From Halobacillus litoralis (lineage in GTDB: Bacteria; Bacillota; Bacilli; Bacillales; Halobacillaceae): a stretch of DNA of 64,000 nt. A model generated the notes under the pieces. It was not told the DNA's origin and made no database searches. It saw only the letters and a program-made list of their open reading frames with translations. The stretch lies in contig NZ_WMEZ01000004.1 in NCBI RefSeq assembly GCF_009856415.1, positions 1 through 64,000 on the forward strand, read 5' to 3'. Below, piece after piece: positions 9,701 to 17,796 of this stretch. A program made the translations under genes and the position numbers. The first letter of the stretch is position 1; every line of letters starts with the position of its first letter.

Positions 9701-10252
9701 TTATTGATTGAAGAAATTGCGCATGCGTTCTCTGATCTTCTTAGGAGCTTCGGATGTATCTTGGCGTGAATTGAAGTTTTTCATTTGATCCCAGCTATTA
9801 TTGTTCGTGTAGACGATCAAGTCTTTATCTGTCACTTGCTTTACCTTGGCTTCTATTTTTCCCGGTATCGTCTCATCTCTCAAATCATACGGGTTAATCA
9901 TGACAGCTACATACACTTTATCATCGGTTGTATAAGCTTGAGTCATCGTAATCTCCTTCAATTCATTCACTTTTTCCACGACAGCCATGGCATCTTCGTT
10001 ATTAAAGTCATTGTCGTGAGAACGATTGGTTTCGCCATACTTCGCATTTCTGAACTCTTCCTCTGCAGTACGTTTAAAATAACTGTCTTTTCCTGTAGGA
10101 ATTTGGCCACGGCGTTCAATCGCTCCATCTTGAGCATAACCAAGAGGTTGATAAGGGGAAGCTTCTTCTTCCTTCGGTTCAGCGGCTTCATCCGCCTGAC
10201 ACGCAAACATGAATAACGAGCTCAACATAAGAATACTAACGATTTTCCACAT
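9701..10252 (-). CDS. coxA: YhcN/YlaJ-family sporulation lipoprotein (CoxA-like)
   Basis: 183 residues. Type II signal peptide ending MFAC gives a lipidated cysteine at residue 18. The mature part carries the YhcN/YlaJ domain (about 85-160: MAVVEKVNELKEIT, DDKVYVAVMI). In B. subtilis coxA (yrbB) lies next to safA and yrbC and encodes a spore cortex/inner-membrane protein of this family. Here it lies between yebC and nadE, consistent with that assignment. Strong AAAAGGAGA upstream of the ATG. The symbol rests on synteny plus family. Confidence 0.75.
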   Translation of the reverse strand: MWKIVSILMLSSLFMFACQADEAAEPKEEEASPYQPLGYAQDGAIERRGQIPTGKDSYFKRTAEEEFRNAKYGETNRSHDNDFNNEDAMAVVEKVNELKEITMTQAYTTDDKVYVAVMINPYDLRDETIPGKIEAKVKQVTDKDLIVYTNNNSWDQMKNFNSRQDTSEAPKKIRERMRNFFNQ

Positions 10253-10322
10253 AAAAACATTCTCCTTTTACCCTTACTATGGGTCCAAGAAGAATGTTTT
10301 AGTCTGTCAATATTCGCCAAGC

Positions 10323-11099
10323 TTACTTTGGAGGTGCAGGAGGCAGTTGACGTTTGTGAGCGGAACGCTTGTGCATCGCTTCGATGATGTTACGATCTTC
10401 CTCAGGGATCTCTTCACCCTTCAAATGACGATCGATCATATCATAACTCGTGCCCATTTCATTTTCATCGGTCTGCCCTTCCCACAATCCTGCACTCGGC
10501 TGTTTATGGATGACTTCATCCGGCACACCTAAATATTCAGCCATTTCTCGAACTTCACCTTTAGTCAAATTCGCAAGTGGGACGAGATCCACGCCTCCAT
10601 CTCCGAACTTCGTGAAGTATCCCGTATACCATTCTGCTGCATTATCTGTACCGACAACTAAGTATTTATGATTGGTGGCTATTGTATAGAGGGTACTCAT
10701 TCGTAAACGGGCTCTTAAATTAGCATCAGCCAACTTTTCTTGATCTTCATTGAGAGAGCCAGCATCGTTCAATTGCTGTTTAATCGTTTGAAACATGACG
10801 TTATGAGTTTCTGTCAAATCAACCGTCATCACCGGCAAATTACATGCTTTCACAACACTTTCTGCATGGATTTGATCATCGGACTGACTTTTACAAGGCA
10901 TGATGACTCCCAAGGATCGATGAGGGAATGCTTTCTTAATAAGATTGGCAACGACTGCGGAATCGATTCCACCACTGACTCCAACGAGCAGCCCTTCCAC
11001 TTTCGCTTCTTTCACTTGTTCCTGAAGCCAGGACACGATTTTTTCAACTTTTTGTTCCACCGGATTGTTCATCCTTTCACACATATGATATCTAATCAT
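10323..11099 (-). CDS. nadE: Ammonia-dependent NAD+ synthetase
   Basis: 258 residues, short single-domain form without glutaminase. Converts deamido-NAD to NAD with ATP and ammonia. Visible: P-loop VSGGIDSAV near residue 43, MPCKSQSDDQ, LRARLRMSTLY, GTDNAAEWYTGYFTKFGDGG, and KQPSAGLWEGQTDE. The start at 11099 overlaps the kinase gene stop as ATGA; an in-frame ATG at 11072 is an alternative, but its AAAGG is almost adjacent. It lies in a sporulation-gene neighbourhood, unlike B. subtilis nadE. Confidence 0.95.
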   Translation of the reverse strand: MIRYHMCERMNNPVEQKVEKIVSWLQEQVKEAKVEGLLVGVSGGIDSAVVANLIKKAFPHRSLGVIMPCKSQSDDQIHAESVVKACNLPVMTVDLTETHNVMFQTIKQQLNDAGSLNEDQEKLADANLRARLRMSTLYTIATNHKYLVVGTDNAAEWYTGYFTKFGDGGVDLVPLANLTKGEVREMAEYLGVPDEVIHKQPSAGLWEGQTDENEMGTSYDMIDRHLKGEEIPEEDRNIIEAMHKRSAHKRQLPPAPPK

Positions 11100-12055
11100 A
11101 GCATATGCTCAGCATATCGGACAAACTTCTTCCGGTTCTCCCATGCTTTTTCTAATTTCCTCATATGGCGGGGCATCGATGCTTCTTCCCTTAGGCTTAA
11201 TCGGTACCCATACAGCCACTCCCTTAAAAGGTCAGCTGGGACGAGGACGCCTTTCCACCAGATCTCCTTGTCAGTAAAGTGGGGAAAGTATGGCAGCAAT
11301 GTAGATTTCCTAAGCTCCACGTATGGCAAAAACCGCTGCGCTAGTTGAATGTGATCATATAAACGAGGTCCTGTATGCAAAAGGTCGAAATCAATCATTT
11401 TTATGTTCTTATCGGCGTCAACAATGAAATTATGATGAGCCACATCTCCATGCAGCCACTCATGACGGTCCCAGGCCCTCTCCTCAACTTCCCCCCACGG
11501 ATAATCTGTAAAATCTTCCAAGCGTTTGCTCATACAGGCATGCAGTTCCTGAAATAACTCCCGCTTCCGTAAGTCCGTAAATAGATCTTTTGTTTCTTCA
11601 AAATGTTCTAAACGTCTTTCCCATTTCACATATAGTGGGTCCTTCGGAACCGATAACACTCCAATTCCTTTGGTCGTTCGATGAAAATGATGGAGAATTC
11701 GGACCGCTTGCTTTCGATCCTTATGCCGGTTGAAGTCTGCATGCCTTCCTTCTACACGTTCAAATAAGGCCCAGTCACAACCTAATTTACTGATGGTAAA
11801 GACTCGTTCATAGAAAGGATATGGTCTTGCAGCTATTTTATAGGCATAATTCCAGTGATCGAAAAACTCCACTTGTTTTTCGATCACATGAAACCTGCGA
11901 TATCCCTTCAAAATAAAAGGGTGCCCTTCATATGTTACTTTGTACACCTTCGGTTTGATGGTCTGTTCATATTCAATCGGAAGCTTTTCCTCCGTTTGCA
12001 TCCATTGAAAAAGGCGATCCGTGTATGAATCGCCCATTCGATGTTCAGCTTTCAT
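11096..12055 (-). CDS. CotS/YsxE/YutH-type spore coat kinase-like protein
   Basis: 319 residues with an aminoglycoside-phosphotransferase-like fold: Lys in the FILKGYRR strand near residue 48, Brenner motif HGDVAHHNFIVD near 200, and metal loop IDFDLL near 220 (DFD in place of DFG). Such proteins (CotS, YsxE, YutH) associate with spore coats in B. subtilis; substrates are mostly unknown. The ATG lies inside the last codons of safA, 11 bases of overlap, implying coupled expression. In B. subtilis ysxE follows spoVID; here the equivalent follows safA, the other LysM coat-morphogenesis gene. Confidence 0.8.
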   Translation of the reverse strand: MKAEHRMGDSYTDRLFQWMQTEEKLPIEYEQTIKPKVYKVTYEGHPFILKGYRRFHVIEKQVEFFDHWNYAYKIAARPYPFYERVFTISKLGCDWALFERVEGRHADFNRHKDRKQAVRILHHFHRTTKGIGVLSVPKDPLYVKWERRLEHFEETKDLFTDLRKRELFQELHACMSKRLEDFTDYPWGEVEERAWDRHEWLHGDVAHHNFIVDADKNIKMIDFDLLHTGPRLYDHIQLAQRFLPYVELRKSTLLPYFPHFTDKEIWWKGVLVPADLLREWLYGYRLSLREEASMPRHMRKLEKAWENRKKFVRYAEHML

Positions 12056-13103
12056 CTATATCATCTTCCCTCCAAGGCTGCTGATATCCTTGGCCCATCT
12101 GCTGGGGATCCCACTGGCCCATTTGTTGTGGGTTCGGTTGACCCCAACCTTGCTGTGGACCCCAACCCATGTGAGGAGGTTGCTGCTGCCCATAACCCAT
12201 CGGATACTGCATTCCGCCATAAGGTGCTTGCTCCCATGGCTGCTGAGCACCATAAGGAGACTGACCCCATGGGCCCATCATCGGTCCATATGGTTGTTGC
12301 TGTCCTCCTCCACAACCACAGTCTCCACCTGCTTGCACGCCTTGGACCATATTATCGCTTGATTCATCCCCCATCATAGGCATGGGCTGCTGCATCGGCT
12401 GTTGGTACATCGGCATATGCATGGGCATCATAACAGGATACGGCGGGCAGCAATAATAGTCTGTATGAACCAACTGCGGCTGCATCGGCTGCTGCATTGG
12501 TTGCTGCATTGGCTGTTGCATCGGTTGTTGCATCGGCTGCATGGGTTGATAATAAGGCTGCTCGAACATAGGAGCTTGTTCCGGAGATTGCATCCCCTTC
12601 ACTTCTTCCATCTTTTCTCCTTTTACTTCTTCTTTTAAAACCTCTTTTGGTGATTCTTCTTTCGGCTGCGGCATCGGCATTTGAGGAAGGTGGAACGTTG
12701 TATAATAATTTTGCATCTGCTGATCGATACTCGGCATGGTGATCGGCATATTCATGTTAATGGGTTGCATCGGCTTCATCGGTTTTTCCATTACACCTTT
12801 AGGCGCTGGCTTCTTCTCATCTTCCTTGATCTTTGGAATCGGCTTTGGTGTTGTATCTTTATATGGTGGTTGAGAAGGCATTTCCTTCTTAGGTGCGGGT
12901 GCTTGTTGCTTAGGGGCCTCTTTTTTAGGAGCCTCTTTTTTCACTTGCTTCGTACCTTGAGGGACTTTGATCTTCATACCCGGCATAATCATATCAGGAT
13001 TGGAAAGCTGGGTATTCATGGATTTCAACTGTTCAAAGTCGACCCCATATTTTTTGGCAATGTTCCAGAGTGTATCTCCTTTTTGTACAATGTGAATTCT
13101 CAC
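12045..13103 (-). CDS. safA: SafA-like LysM spore morphogenesis protein
   Basis: 352 residues from a GTG at 13103, chosen because AAGGGAG lies 8 bases upstream and the LysM domain begins immediately (RIHIVQKGDTLWNIAKKYGV to GMKIKVP, residues 1-46). The rest is low-complexity: a Lys/Pro/Ala linker (about 50-110), Met/Pro/Gln-rich blocks including five QPMQ units near residue 190, GDCGCGGG near 265, and a Gly/Pro/Gln/Trp-rich C-terminus. SafA binds cortex peptidoglycan through LysM and organises the inner coat. Only the LysM domain is conserved; the call rests on it plus synteny. Confidence 0.85.
   Translation of the reverse strand: MRIHIVQKGDTLWNIAKKYGVDFEQLKSMNTQLSNPDMIMPGMKIKVPQGTKQVKKEAPKKEAPKQQAPAPKKEMPSQPPYKDTTPKPIPKIKEDEKKPAPKGVMEKPMKPMQPINMNMPITMPSIDQQMQNYYTTFHLPQMPMPQPKEESPKEVLKEEVKGEKMEEVKGMQSPEQAPMFEQPYYQPMQPMQQPMQQPMQQPMQQPMQPQLVHTDYYCCPPYPVMMPMHMPMYQQPMQQPMPMMGDESSDNMVQGVQAGGDCGCGGGQQQPYGPMMGPWGQSPYGAQQPWEQAPYGGMQYPMGYGQQQPPHMGWGPQQGWGQPNPQQMGQWDPQQMGQGYQQPWREDDIDES
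12481..12540. repeat. 12-bp tandem repeat inside safA
   Basis: Five consecutive 12-base units of the form TGCAT(C/T)GG(C/T)TG(C/T), encoding Gln-Pro-Met-Gln on the minus strand. Units differ only at pyrimidine positions, mostly silent, so copy number could vary by slippage while the frame is kept. Confidence 0.85.
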
Positions 13104-13229
13104 ATCTGCAACTCCCTTCCTGTAATTCTGTAAAAACAATAAGGCAATAATAGCTTCATAACACTCTATGCAACACAAGCCAAAACATTGATGAAAAAGC
13201 CTATAATAATTTGAAGAAAAATATAAACA

Positions 13230-13267
13230 AACCCCTGAATCCCTATTAATAAAGGGATTCAGGGGTT
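13230..13267 (-). terminator. Terminator of the pheA operon
   Basis: 15-bp stem AACCCCTGAATCCCT/AGGGATTCAGGGGTT just past the pheA stop. TTTG and T-rich sequence follow on the minus strand. Confidence 0.85.
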
Positions 13268-13280
13268 ATGAGGGTCAAGC

Positions 13281-14147
13281 TTATTTCACAGGTGTCGGAA
13301 CATCGACCTGGTAACTCGGATACGTTCCGAGCACCTTCAACTGACACCCTAACGCTTCAAGTTCTGCCTGCACGCCAGGAAAAAGCACGTGATCATAAGG
13401 TTGATCGACATCTATCAAGAAAAAGTAGTTCCCAAGACCGGTCTTCATCGGCCTGGATTCAATCTTAGATAAGTTCATTTTCCTCCATGCAAAAGCTGCG
13501 AGTACTTGATGAAGGGCCCCGACATAATCCTTCGGCAAGGTAACCATGACCGTCGTTTTGTGCTTCGTCACAGGATGATCCTTCACCTTCAGAGTGGTCG
13601 GGGTCTTCTGGACGACCGCAAATCGCGTATGGTTATTATCATAATCATGGATGTCCGTATCCATAAACCTCAGCCCATTCTGCTCTGCCGCTAAATGGTT
13701 GGCAATGGCAGCGACACCCGGACCTTCACTTGCTACCACCTCAGCCGCCTTTCCTGTCGAAGCTGTGTATTCAACTTCAGCGTTCGGGTACTTTGTGTAC
13801 AAGTACTGGTGACACTGGGCAATGGCATGGCTGTGAGAATAAACCTTCTTTACTTCCCCTTCATGATCCGGATGGACGAGGAGGTGCTGTTTGATTGGAA
13901 CCGTAAGTTCTGCAATAATTGATTGGTTGACGTGATGGACGAGATAATCCACCGTCAAGTGTACAGAACCTTCAATCGCATTCTCAATCGGGACAACGGC
14001 CGTACTGATCTCCCCAGCCTCCACTGCATCCAGACAGGCTGGAATGTTTTCGTAACCGACGAACTCTCCACCATCGAACAAAGCATCTACTGCCATTTTT
14101 GTAAATGTACCCTTTGGTCCTAAATATCCAATCCGTTGTTCCGTCAT
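13281..14147 (-). CDS. pheA: Prephenate dehydratase
   Basis: 288 residues, monofunctional form. Decarboxylates and dehydrates prephenate to phenylpyruvate in phenylalanine synthesis. N-terminal catalytic domain (about 4-180) with GYLGPKGTFT, PIENAIEGSV, and the catalytic NHTRFAVV near 172. The C-terminal ACT domain (about 198-275) contains the phenylalanine-binding ESRP motif (KIESRPMKTGLGNYFF), so feedback inhibition is expected. Downstream of pheB by 14 bases. Confidence 0.95.
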   Translation of the reverse strand: MTEQRIGYLGPKGTFTKMAVDALFDGGEFVGYENIPACLDAVEAGEISTAVVPIENAIEGSVHLTVDYLVHHVNQSIIAELTVPIKQHLLVHPDHEGEVKKVYSHSHAIAQCHQYLYTKYPNAEVEYTASTGKAAEVVASEGPGVAAIANHLAAEQNGLRFMDTDIHDYDNNHTRFAVVQKTPTTLKVKDHPVTKHKTTVMVTLPKDYVGALHQVLAAFAWRKMNLSKIESRPMKTGLGNYFFLIDVDQPYDHVLFPGVQAELEALGCQLKVLGTYPSYQVDVPTPVK

Positions 14148-14161
14148 GATTTCCCCTCCAA

Positions 14162-14611
14162 TTAAGCTCCCGTACTTAAGATCTCTACACGATCTACGAA
14201 ATCTAACTTGTGCAGCTGCTGCAACAGTTTTTCTATGCTGTCTTCCATTCCGGAAGTATTCAAAGAGAGAGTCACGTTCGCTTTCCCTTGAAGAGGAATT
14301 GTCTGATGAATGGTCAAAACATTACACCCCGACTGAGCAACCGTCATTAATAAATTCGACAACGTTCCTTTTCGGTCTTCAAGGTGGAAGAACAATGTAA
14401 TCATTTGCTCTTTGACCATCGCCTGAAAAGGAAAAACAGCATCTCTATATTTATAAAAAGCACTGCGGGATAAGCCCACTTGCTGGACAGCCTCAAAAAT
14501 GGACTCAACTTTTCCCCGTTCTAATAATTCTTTCGCCTCTATGGTCTTCATCATAGCTTCAGGAAGAATGTCGCTACGGACTAAATAAAATTTCTCATTG
14601 TAATCCGCCAT
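14162..14611 (-). CDS. pheB: ACT domain protein PheB
   Basis: 149 residues: an N-terminal segment with a helix-turn-helix-like stretch ([25 protein letters not shown], written here only as a position: about residues 35-60) and a C-terminal ACT domain (about 70-145). Formerly called chorismate mutase; now regarded as an ACT regulatory protein of unclear role. Order obg-pheB-pheA is that of B. subtilis. AAAGGGGAGG upstream of the ATG. Confidence 0.9.
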   Translation of the reverse strand: MADYNEKFYLVRSDILPEAMMKTIEAKELLERGKVESIFEAVQQVGLSRSAFYKYRDAVFPFQAMVKEQMITLFFHLEDRKGTLSNLLMTVAQSGCNVLTIHQTIPLQGKANVTLSLNTSGMEDSIEKLLQQLHKLDFVDRVEILSTGA

Positions 14612-14626
14612 GAAAAATCCTCCCCT

Positions 14627-15910
14627 TTAATCGACAAATTCAAATTCATAATCCATCAATCTTACCGTGTCGCCATCTTTCGCTCCGCGTTTTCTGAGCG
14701 CTTCATCCACACCCATACTCCGCATCTGACGAGCGAAACGGTTGATGGATTGATCATGGGAGAAGTCCGTTCTCTTGAACAGGGACTCAATCTTCTCCCC
14801 ATATAAGACGTAGGCACCGTCATCATCACGCGTGATTTTAAATGGTGCTTCCTCTTTTTCAAATTTGTAGATAACGCGCTCATCCACTTCTTCGACCTGT
14901 TCTTCCTGTTTCGGAATTTCATCCAGTTTATCTGCTACGGCATATAACAATTCATCCAACCCGTCCCGTGTAACTGTAGAGATTGAATAAATGGGAATGT
15001 CATCATTGCCAAGCTGTTCCTTGAACAGTTCTAAATTTTCTTTAGCATCAGGAATATCCATTTTATTCGCTACAATGATTTGAGGACGATTTTCTAATCG
15101 TTGATCATAAGAGGATAACTCATTGTTAATCGTTACATAATCCTCGTATGGATCGCGGCCTTCCATTCCAGACATATCAATAACATGGAGCAGCAAACGC
15201 GTCCGCTCGACATGGCGCAGGAATTGATGACCTAGACCGACGCCCTCGTGCGCTCCTTCGATAAGCCCGGGAAGATCGGCCATTACGAAACTACGATGGT
15301 CCTGACTTTCTACCACCCCAAGGTTTGGAGAAAGAGTGGTGAAGTGATAATCGGCAATCTTCGGCTTTGCCGCGGTAACCACTGATAAGAATGTCGATTT
15401 ACCGACACTTGGAAAACCGACTAATCCGACATCAGCCAATAATTTCAACTCGACGACGACATCCAGTTCTTCACCTGGCTCTCCATTTTCAGCAATTTCT
15501 GGAGCGGGATTCCTAGCCGTTGCAAAACGTGCGTTTCCTCGTCCTCCGCGACCACCTTTAGCAATGACCGCTCTTTGTTTATGGTCCGTCAAATCAGCGA
15601 TGACTTTATCTGTCTCCGCATCTTTCACTGTCGTCCCAGGAGGAACACTGACGACCAGTGGATCCGCGTTCTTCCCGTGCTGTTTCTGGTTCATCCCGTT
15701 TTCACCTTTAGCCGCTTTAAAATGGTGTTGATACCTGAAGTCCATCAACGTGTTCAGGCCTTCATCAACTTCGAAAATGACATCTCCGCCATTTCCACCA
15801 TCACCACCGGCAGGTCCACCTCTTGGTACAAATTTTTCACGACGGTAAGCCACAAGACCATTTCCTCCGTCGCCACCTTTTACAAATACTTTCACCTGAT
15901 CGACAAACAT
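14627..15910 (-). CDS. obg: Obg GTPase (CgtA)
   Basis: 427 residues: glycine-rich Obg fold (1-157; [19 protein letters not shown]), GTPase domain (about 158-330) with G1 [10 protein letters not shown]3 [12 protein letters not shown] and G4 NKMD, then the OCT domain (about 345-427) typical of Gram-positive Obg. Essential ribosome-associated GTPase; in B. subtilis also needed for sporulation initiation and the sigmaB stress response. Adjacent to spo0B, with which it is cotranscribed in Bacillus. Confidence 0.97.
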   Translation of the reverse strand: MFVDQVKVFVKGGDGGNGLVAYRREKFVPRGGPAGGDGGNGGDVIFEVDEGLNTLMDFRYQHHFKAAKGENGMNQKQHGKNADPLVVSVPPGTTVKDAETDKVIADLTDHKQRAVIAKGGRGGRGNARFATARNPAPEIAENGEPGEELDVVVELKLLADVGLVGFPSVGKSTFLSVVTAAKPKIADYHFTTLSPNLGVVESQDHRSFVMADLPGLIEGAHEGVGLGHQFLRHVERTRLLLHVIDMSGMEGRDPYEDYVTINNELSSYDQRLENRPQIIVANKMDIPDAKENLELFKEQLGNDDIPIYSISTVTRDGLDELLYAVADKLDEIPKQEEQVEEVDERVIYKFEKEEAPFKITRDDDGAYVLYGEKIESLFKRTDFSHDQSINRFARQMRSMGVDEALRKRGAKDGDTVRLMDYEFEFVD

Positions 15911-15924
15911 GTCTATTCACCTCT

Positions 15925-16440
15925 TCATTCTATTGTCATTTCAATAGAAAGTTCTTTACTGTCAAAAATCGTTGCAATAAATCCTTCTGCATTAAGCGTC
16001 TCTTTCAAACGTTCCGGTTCATGAAATAGACCATCCCATTCCCAGCTCAATCCAAGCGTATCTTGACCACCTACATAGATGGTACATGTGCCTTCATAAA
16101 GTTCTTCATTTCCAATATGTCCATCCATGATTTCAATCATCCGTTTTCCATAAGCCAACAATGTATGATCATGACGGGATAAATCAACTTCTCCCCTTAT
16201 GAAATACCGCAATCGGTAGGTCTTATGTACCCAATTAAAAGATAGCAGCCATAAAGGAAACTGTAGAGCCTCACTGTTCAATAATTTCCGTTCTTCTTCT
16301 GCCTCTTCTTTAATCTCTTCCAATTGTGACAGCAAGCGATCCTGCTTTCCCAGGGTAGCGTATCCTTGAAGCAATTGAATTTGATTCATCCAGTCATGAC
16401 GCTTATGTCTGAGCAGCGCAATGATTTCTTTTTCTTCCAT
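15925..16440 (-). CDS. spo0B: Sporulation initiation phosphotransferase Spo0B
   Basis: 171 residues from the ATG at 16440 (GGGAG upstream); the longer in-frame extension to 16605 has no homology and is rejected. N-terminal helical hairpin with the phosphorylated histidine in LLRHKRHDWMNQIQLLQGYA (about residues 8-27), then a degenerate ATPase-like domain. Spo0B relays phosphate from Spo0F to Spo0A. Lies directly upstream of obg, as in B. subtilis. Confidence 0.93.
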   Translation of the reverse strand: MEEKEIIALLRHKRHDWMNQIQLLQGYATLGKQDRLLSQLEEIKEEAEEERKLLNSEALQFPLWLLSFNWVHKTYRLRYFIRGEVDLSRHDHTLLAYGKRMIEIMDGHIGNEELYEGTCTIYVGGQDTLGLSWEWDGLFHEPERLKETLNAEGFIATIFDSKELSIEMTIE

Positions 16441-16659
16441 CCTTTCAGCTCCCTCGTTCAACCCATAATAATAAAAAGTATAGCAAAAATCCAAGGAAAC
16501 AAAAAACCTAAATGTATAGGTCCGTTGCTTTTGTGCCGGTGAATGGAGGACAGTGCGAATCCATTGGAAATGAATAGGTTCAATAAGACTAGAGAACCTC
16601 TCCACCTAATCGTAAAAAATCCTACGCTTGCTGATTAGAAAATTGAAGTTGAAGATATA

Positions 16660-16701
16660 AAAAAAGCCGCGCTTATGCGAAAAGCAAAGCGCGGCTTTTT
16701 T
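16660..16701 (-). terminator. Terminator of the rplU-prp-rpmA operon
   Basis: 15-bp stem AAAAAAGCCGCGCTT/AAGCGCGGCTTTTTT with an 11-base loop, 18 bases after the rpmA stop; T run on both strands. Confidence 0.9.
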
Positions 16702-16718
16702 GCTGATGGACTATTCGC

Positions 16719-17009
16719 TTACGCTTCCTGTGCTACAGGATAAACGCTGACTTTTTTACGGTTACGTCCGTAACGTTCGAATTTAACAACACCGTCCACT
16801 TTCGCGAACAATGTGTCGTCTCCACCACGGCCAACGTTCGCACCAGGGTACACCTTTGTACCGCGTTGGCGGTAAAGGATGGAACCAGCTGTTGCTTGTT
16901 GTCCGTCTGCACGTTTAGCTCCAAGACGTTTGGACTCAGAGTCACGACCGTTTTTTGTACTACCTACACCCTTCTTCTGGGCGAAAAACTGCAAATCAAG
17001 ACGTAGCAT
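16719..17009 (-). CDS. rpmA: 50S ribosomal protein L27
   Basis: 96 residues. Carries the Firmicutes N-terminal extension [10 protein letters not shown], which the Prp protease removes between FFA and QKKG in studied species. The conserved [12 protein letters not shown] and [14 protein letters not shown] follow. Prp is encoded immediately upstream. AAGGAGGTG ribosome binding site. Confidence 0.97.
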   Translation of the reverse strand: MLRLDLQFFAQKKGVGSTKNGRDSESKRLGAKRADGQQATAGSILYRQRGTKVYPGANVGRGGDDTLFAKVDGVVKFERYGRNRKKVSVYPVAQEA

Positions 17010-17023
17010 GAGTCTTCACCTCC

Positions 17024-17353
17024 TTATCGTTGGGATATTTTCATATATTGATCGTATTCTTGTTCAATCGTTTCCAAGGACACCTGCATGCCTTCCAATA
17101 AGGTTTGAGCTTTTGAATGAATGGCATCATCCAGATCTTCAGGAAGAGTGATTTTTAAATAACCACCTTCACCACCTTGTTCGAGATCAGGTTCGAATCC
17201 ACAAAGGCTGATAACGGCATTGACCGCACCGAATGAAACAGCCGATACGGCTGCACAGACGAGATCATGACCATAAGGTCCACTCTCTGCATGTCCGGAT
17301 ATTTCAAAACCTGTTATTTCTCCTTGTGAGCGAAACATCGATACATGTATCAT
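17024..17353 (-). CDS. prp: Ribosomal-processing cysteine protease Prp (YsxB)
   Basis: 109 residues. Catalytic dyad visible in GHAESGPYGHDLVCAAVSA (His near 21, Cys near 33). Cleaves the N-terminal extension of L27, the product of the next gene. The rplU-prp-rpmA order is standard in Firmicutes. Confidence 0.93.
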   Translation of the reverse strand: MIHVSMFRSQGEITGFEISGHAESGPYGHDLVCAAVSAVSFGAVNAVISLCGFEPDLEQGGEGGYLKITLPEDLDDAIHSKAQTLLEGMQVSLETIEQEYDQYMKISQR

Positions 17354-17365
17354 CCGATACGACCC

Positions 17366-17674
17366 TTACGCGTTGATTTCTTCAACGACAAGTTTCGTGT
17401 ACGGCTGACGATGACCTTGTTTGCGCTTGTAGTTCTTTTTAGGCTTGTATTTGAAAACAGTCAGTTTCTTCTGAAGGCCTTGTTTTTCAACTTTAGCTGT
17501 TACAGAAGCACCGTCAACGTATGGAGCACCAACTTTCGTGTTGCCTCCACCTACGAAAAGAACTTTGTCAAAAGTGATAGACTCACCAGCTTCTACGTCC
17601 ATTTTTTCAACATAGATCTCCTGGCCTTTTTCTACTTTTACCTGCTTACCACCAGTTTCAATAATTGCGTACAT
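17366..17674 (-). CDS. rplU: 50S ribosomal protein L21
   Basis: 102 residues, complete: [18 protein letters not shown] at the start and the basic [17 protein letters not shown] near the C-terminus that binds 23S rRNA. First gene of the operon; GAGGAGGTG precedes the ATG. An L21 leader lies upstream. Confidence 0.97.
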   Translation of the reverse strand: MYAIIETGGKQVKVEKGQEIYVEKMDVEAGESITFDKVLFVGGGNTKVGAPYVDGASVTAKVEKQGLQKKLTVFKYKPKKNYKRKQGHRQPYTKLVVEEINA

Positions 17675-17679
17675 ACTTG

Positions 17680-17790
17680 CACCTCCTCAATATACTCAGA
17701 CTCGCCATTCAGGTACCGGAAATCGGTTTTAAAACCTGTTCTGTGCGGTTGTAGCAACGGAGTGCTACTAGAATAACAAAACAATGTTAC
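17680..17790 (-). promoter_or_regulatory. Ribosomal protein L21 leader
   Basis: In the 122 bases between rng and rplU the minus strand reads TAGTAGCACTCCGTTGCTAC (hairpin), then CGCACAGAACAGG, TTTTAAAACCG, CCGGTACCTGAATGGCGAG. This matches my recollection of the Firmicutes L21 leader, a structured 5' UTR thought to mediate autoregulation by L21. The call rests on position and these conserved pieces; a covariance-model search would settle it. Confidence 0.7.
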
Positions 17791-17796
17791 CACAGA

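Noticed and set aside
12021-12379. Plus-strand ORFs opposite safA
   Set aside because: Low-complexity shadows of the repetitive safA coding sequence.
16441-16605. N-terminal extension of spo0B to 16605
   Set aside because: No homology, no ribosome binding site, and the ATG at 16440 with GGGAG gives the normal Spo0B start.
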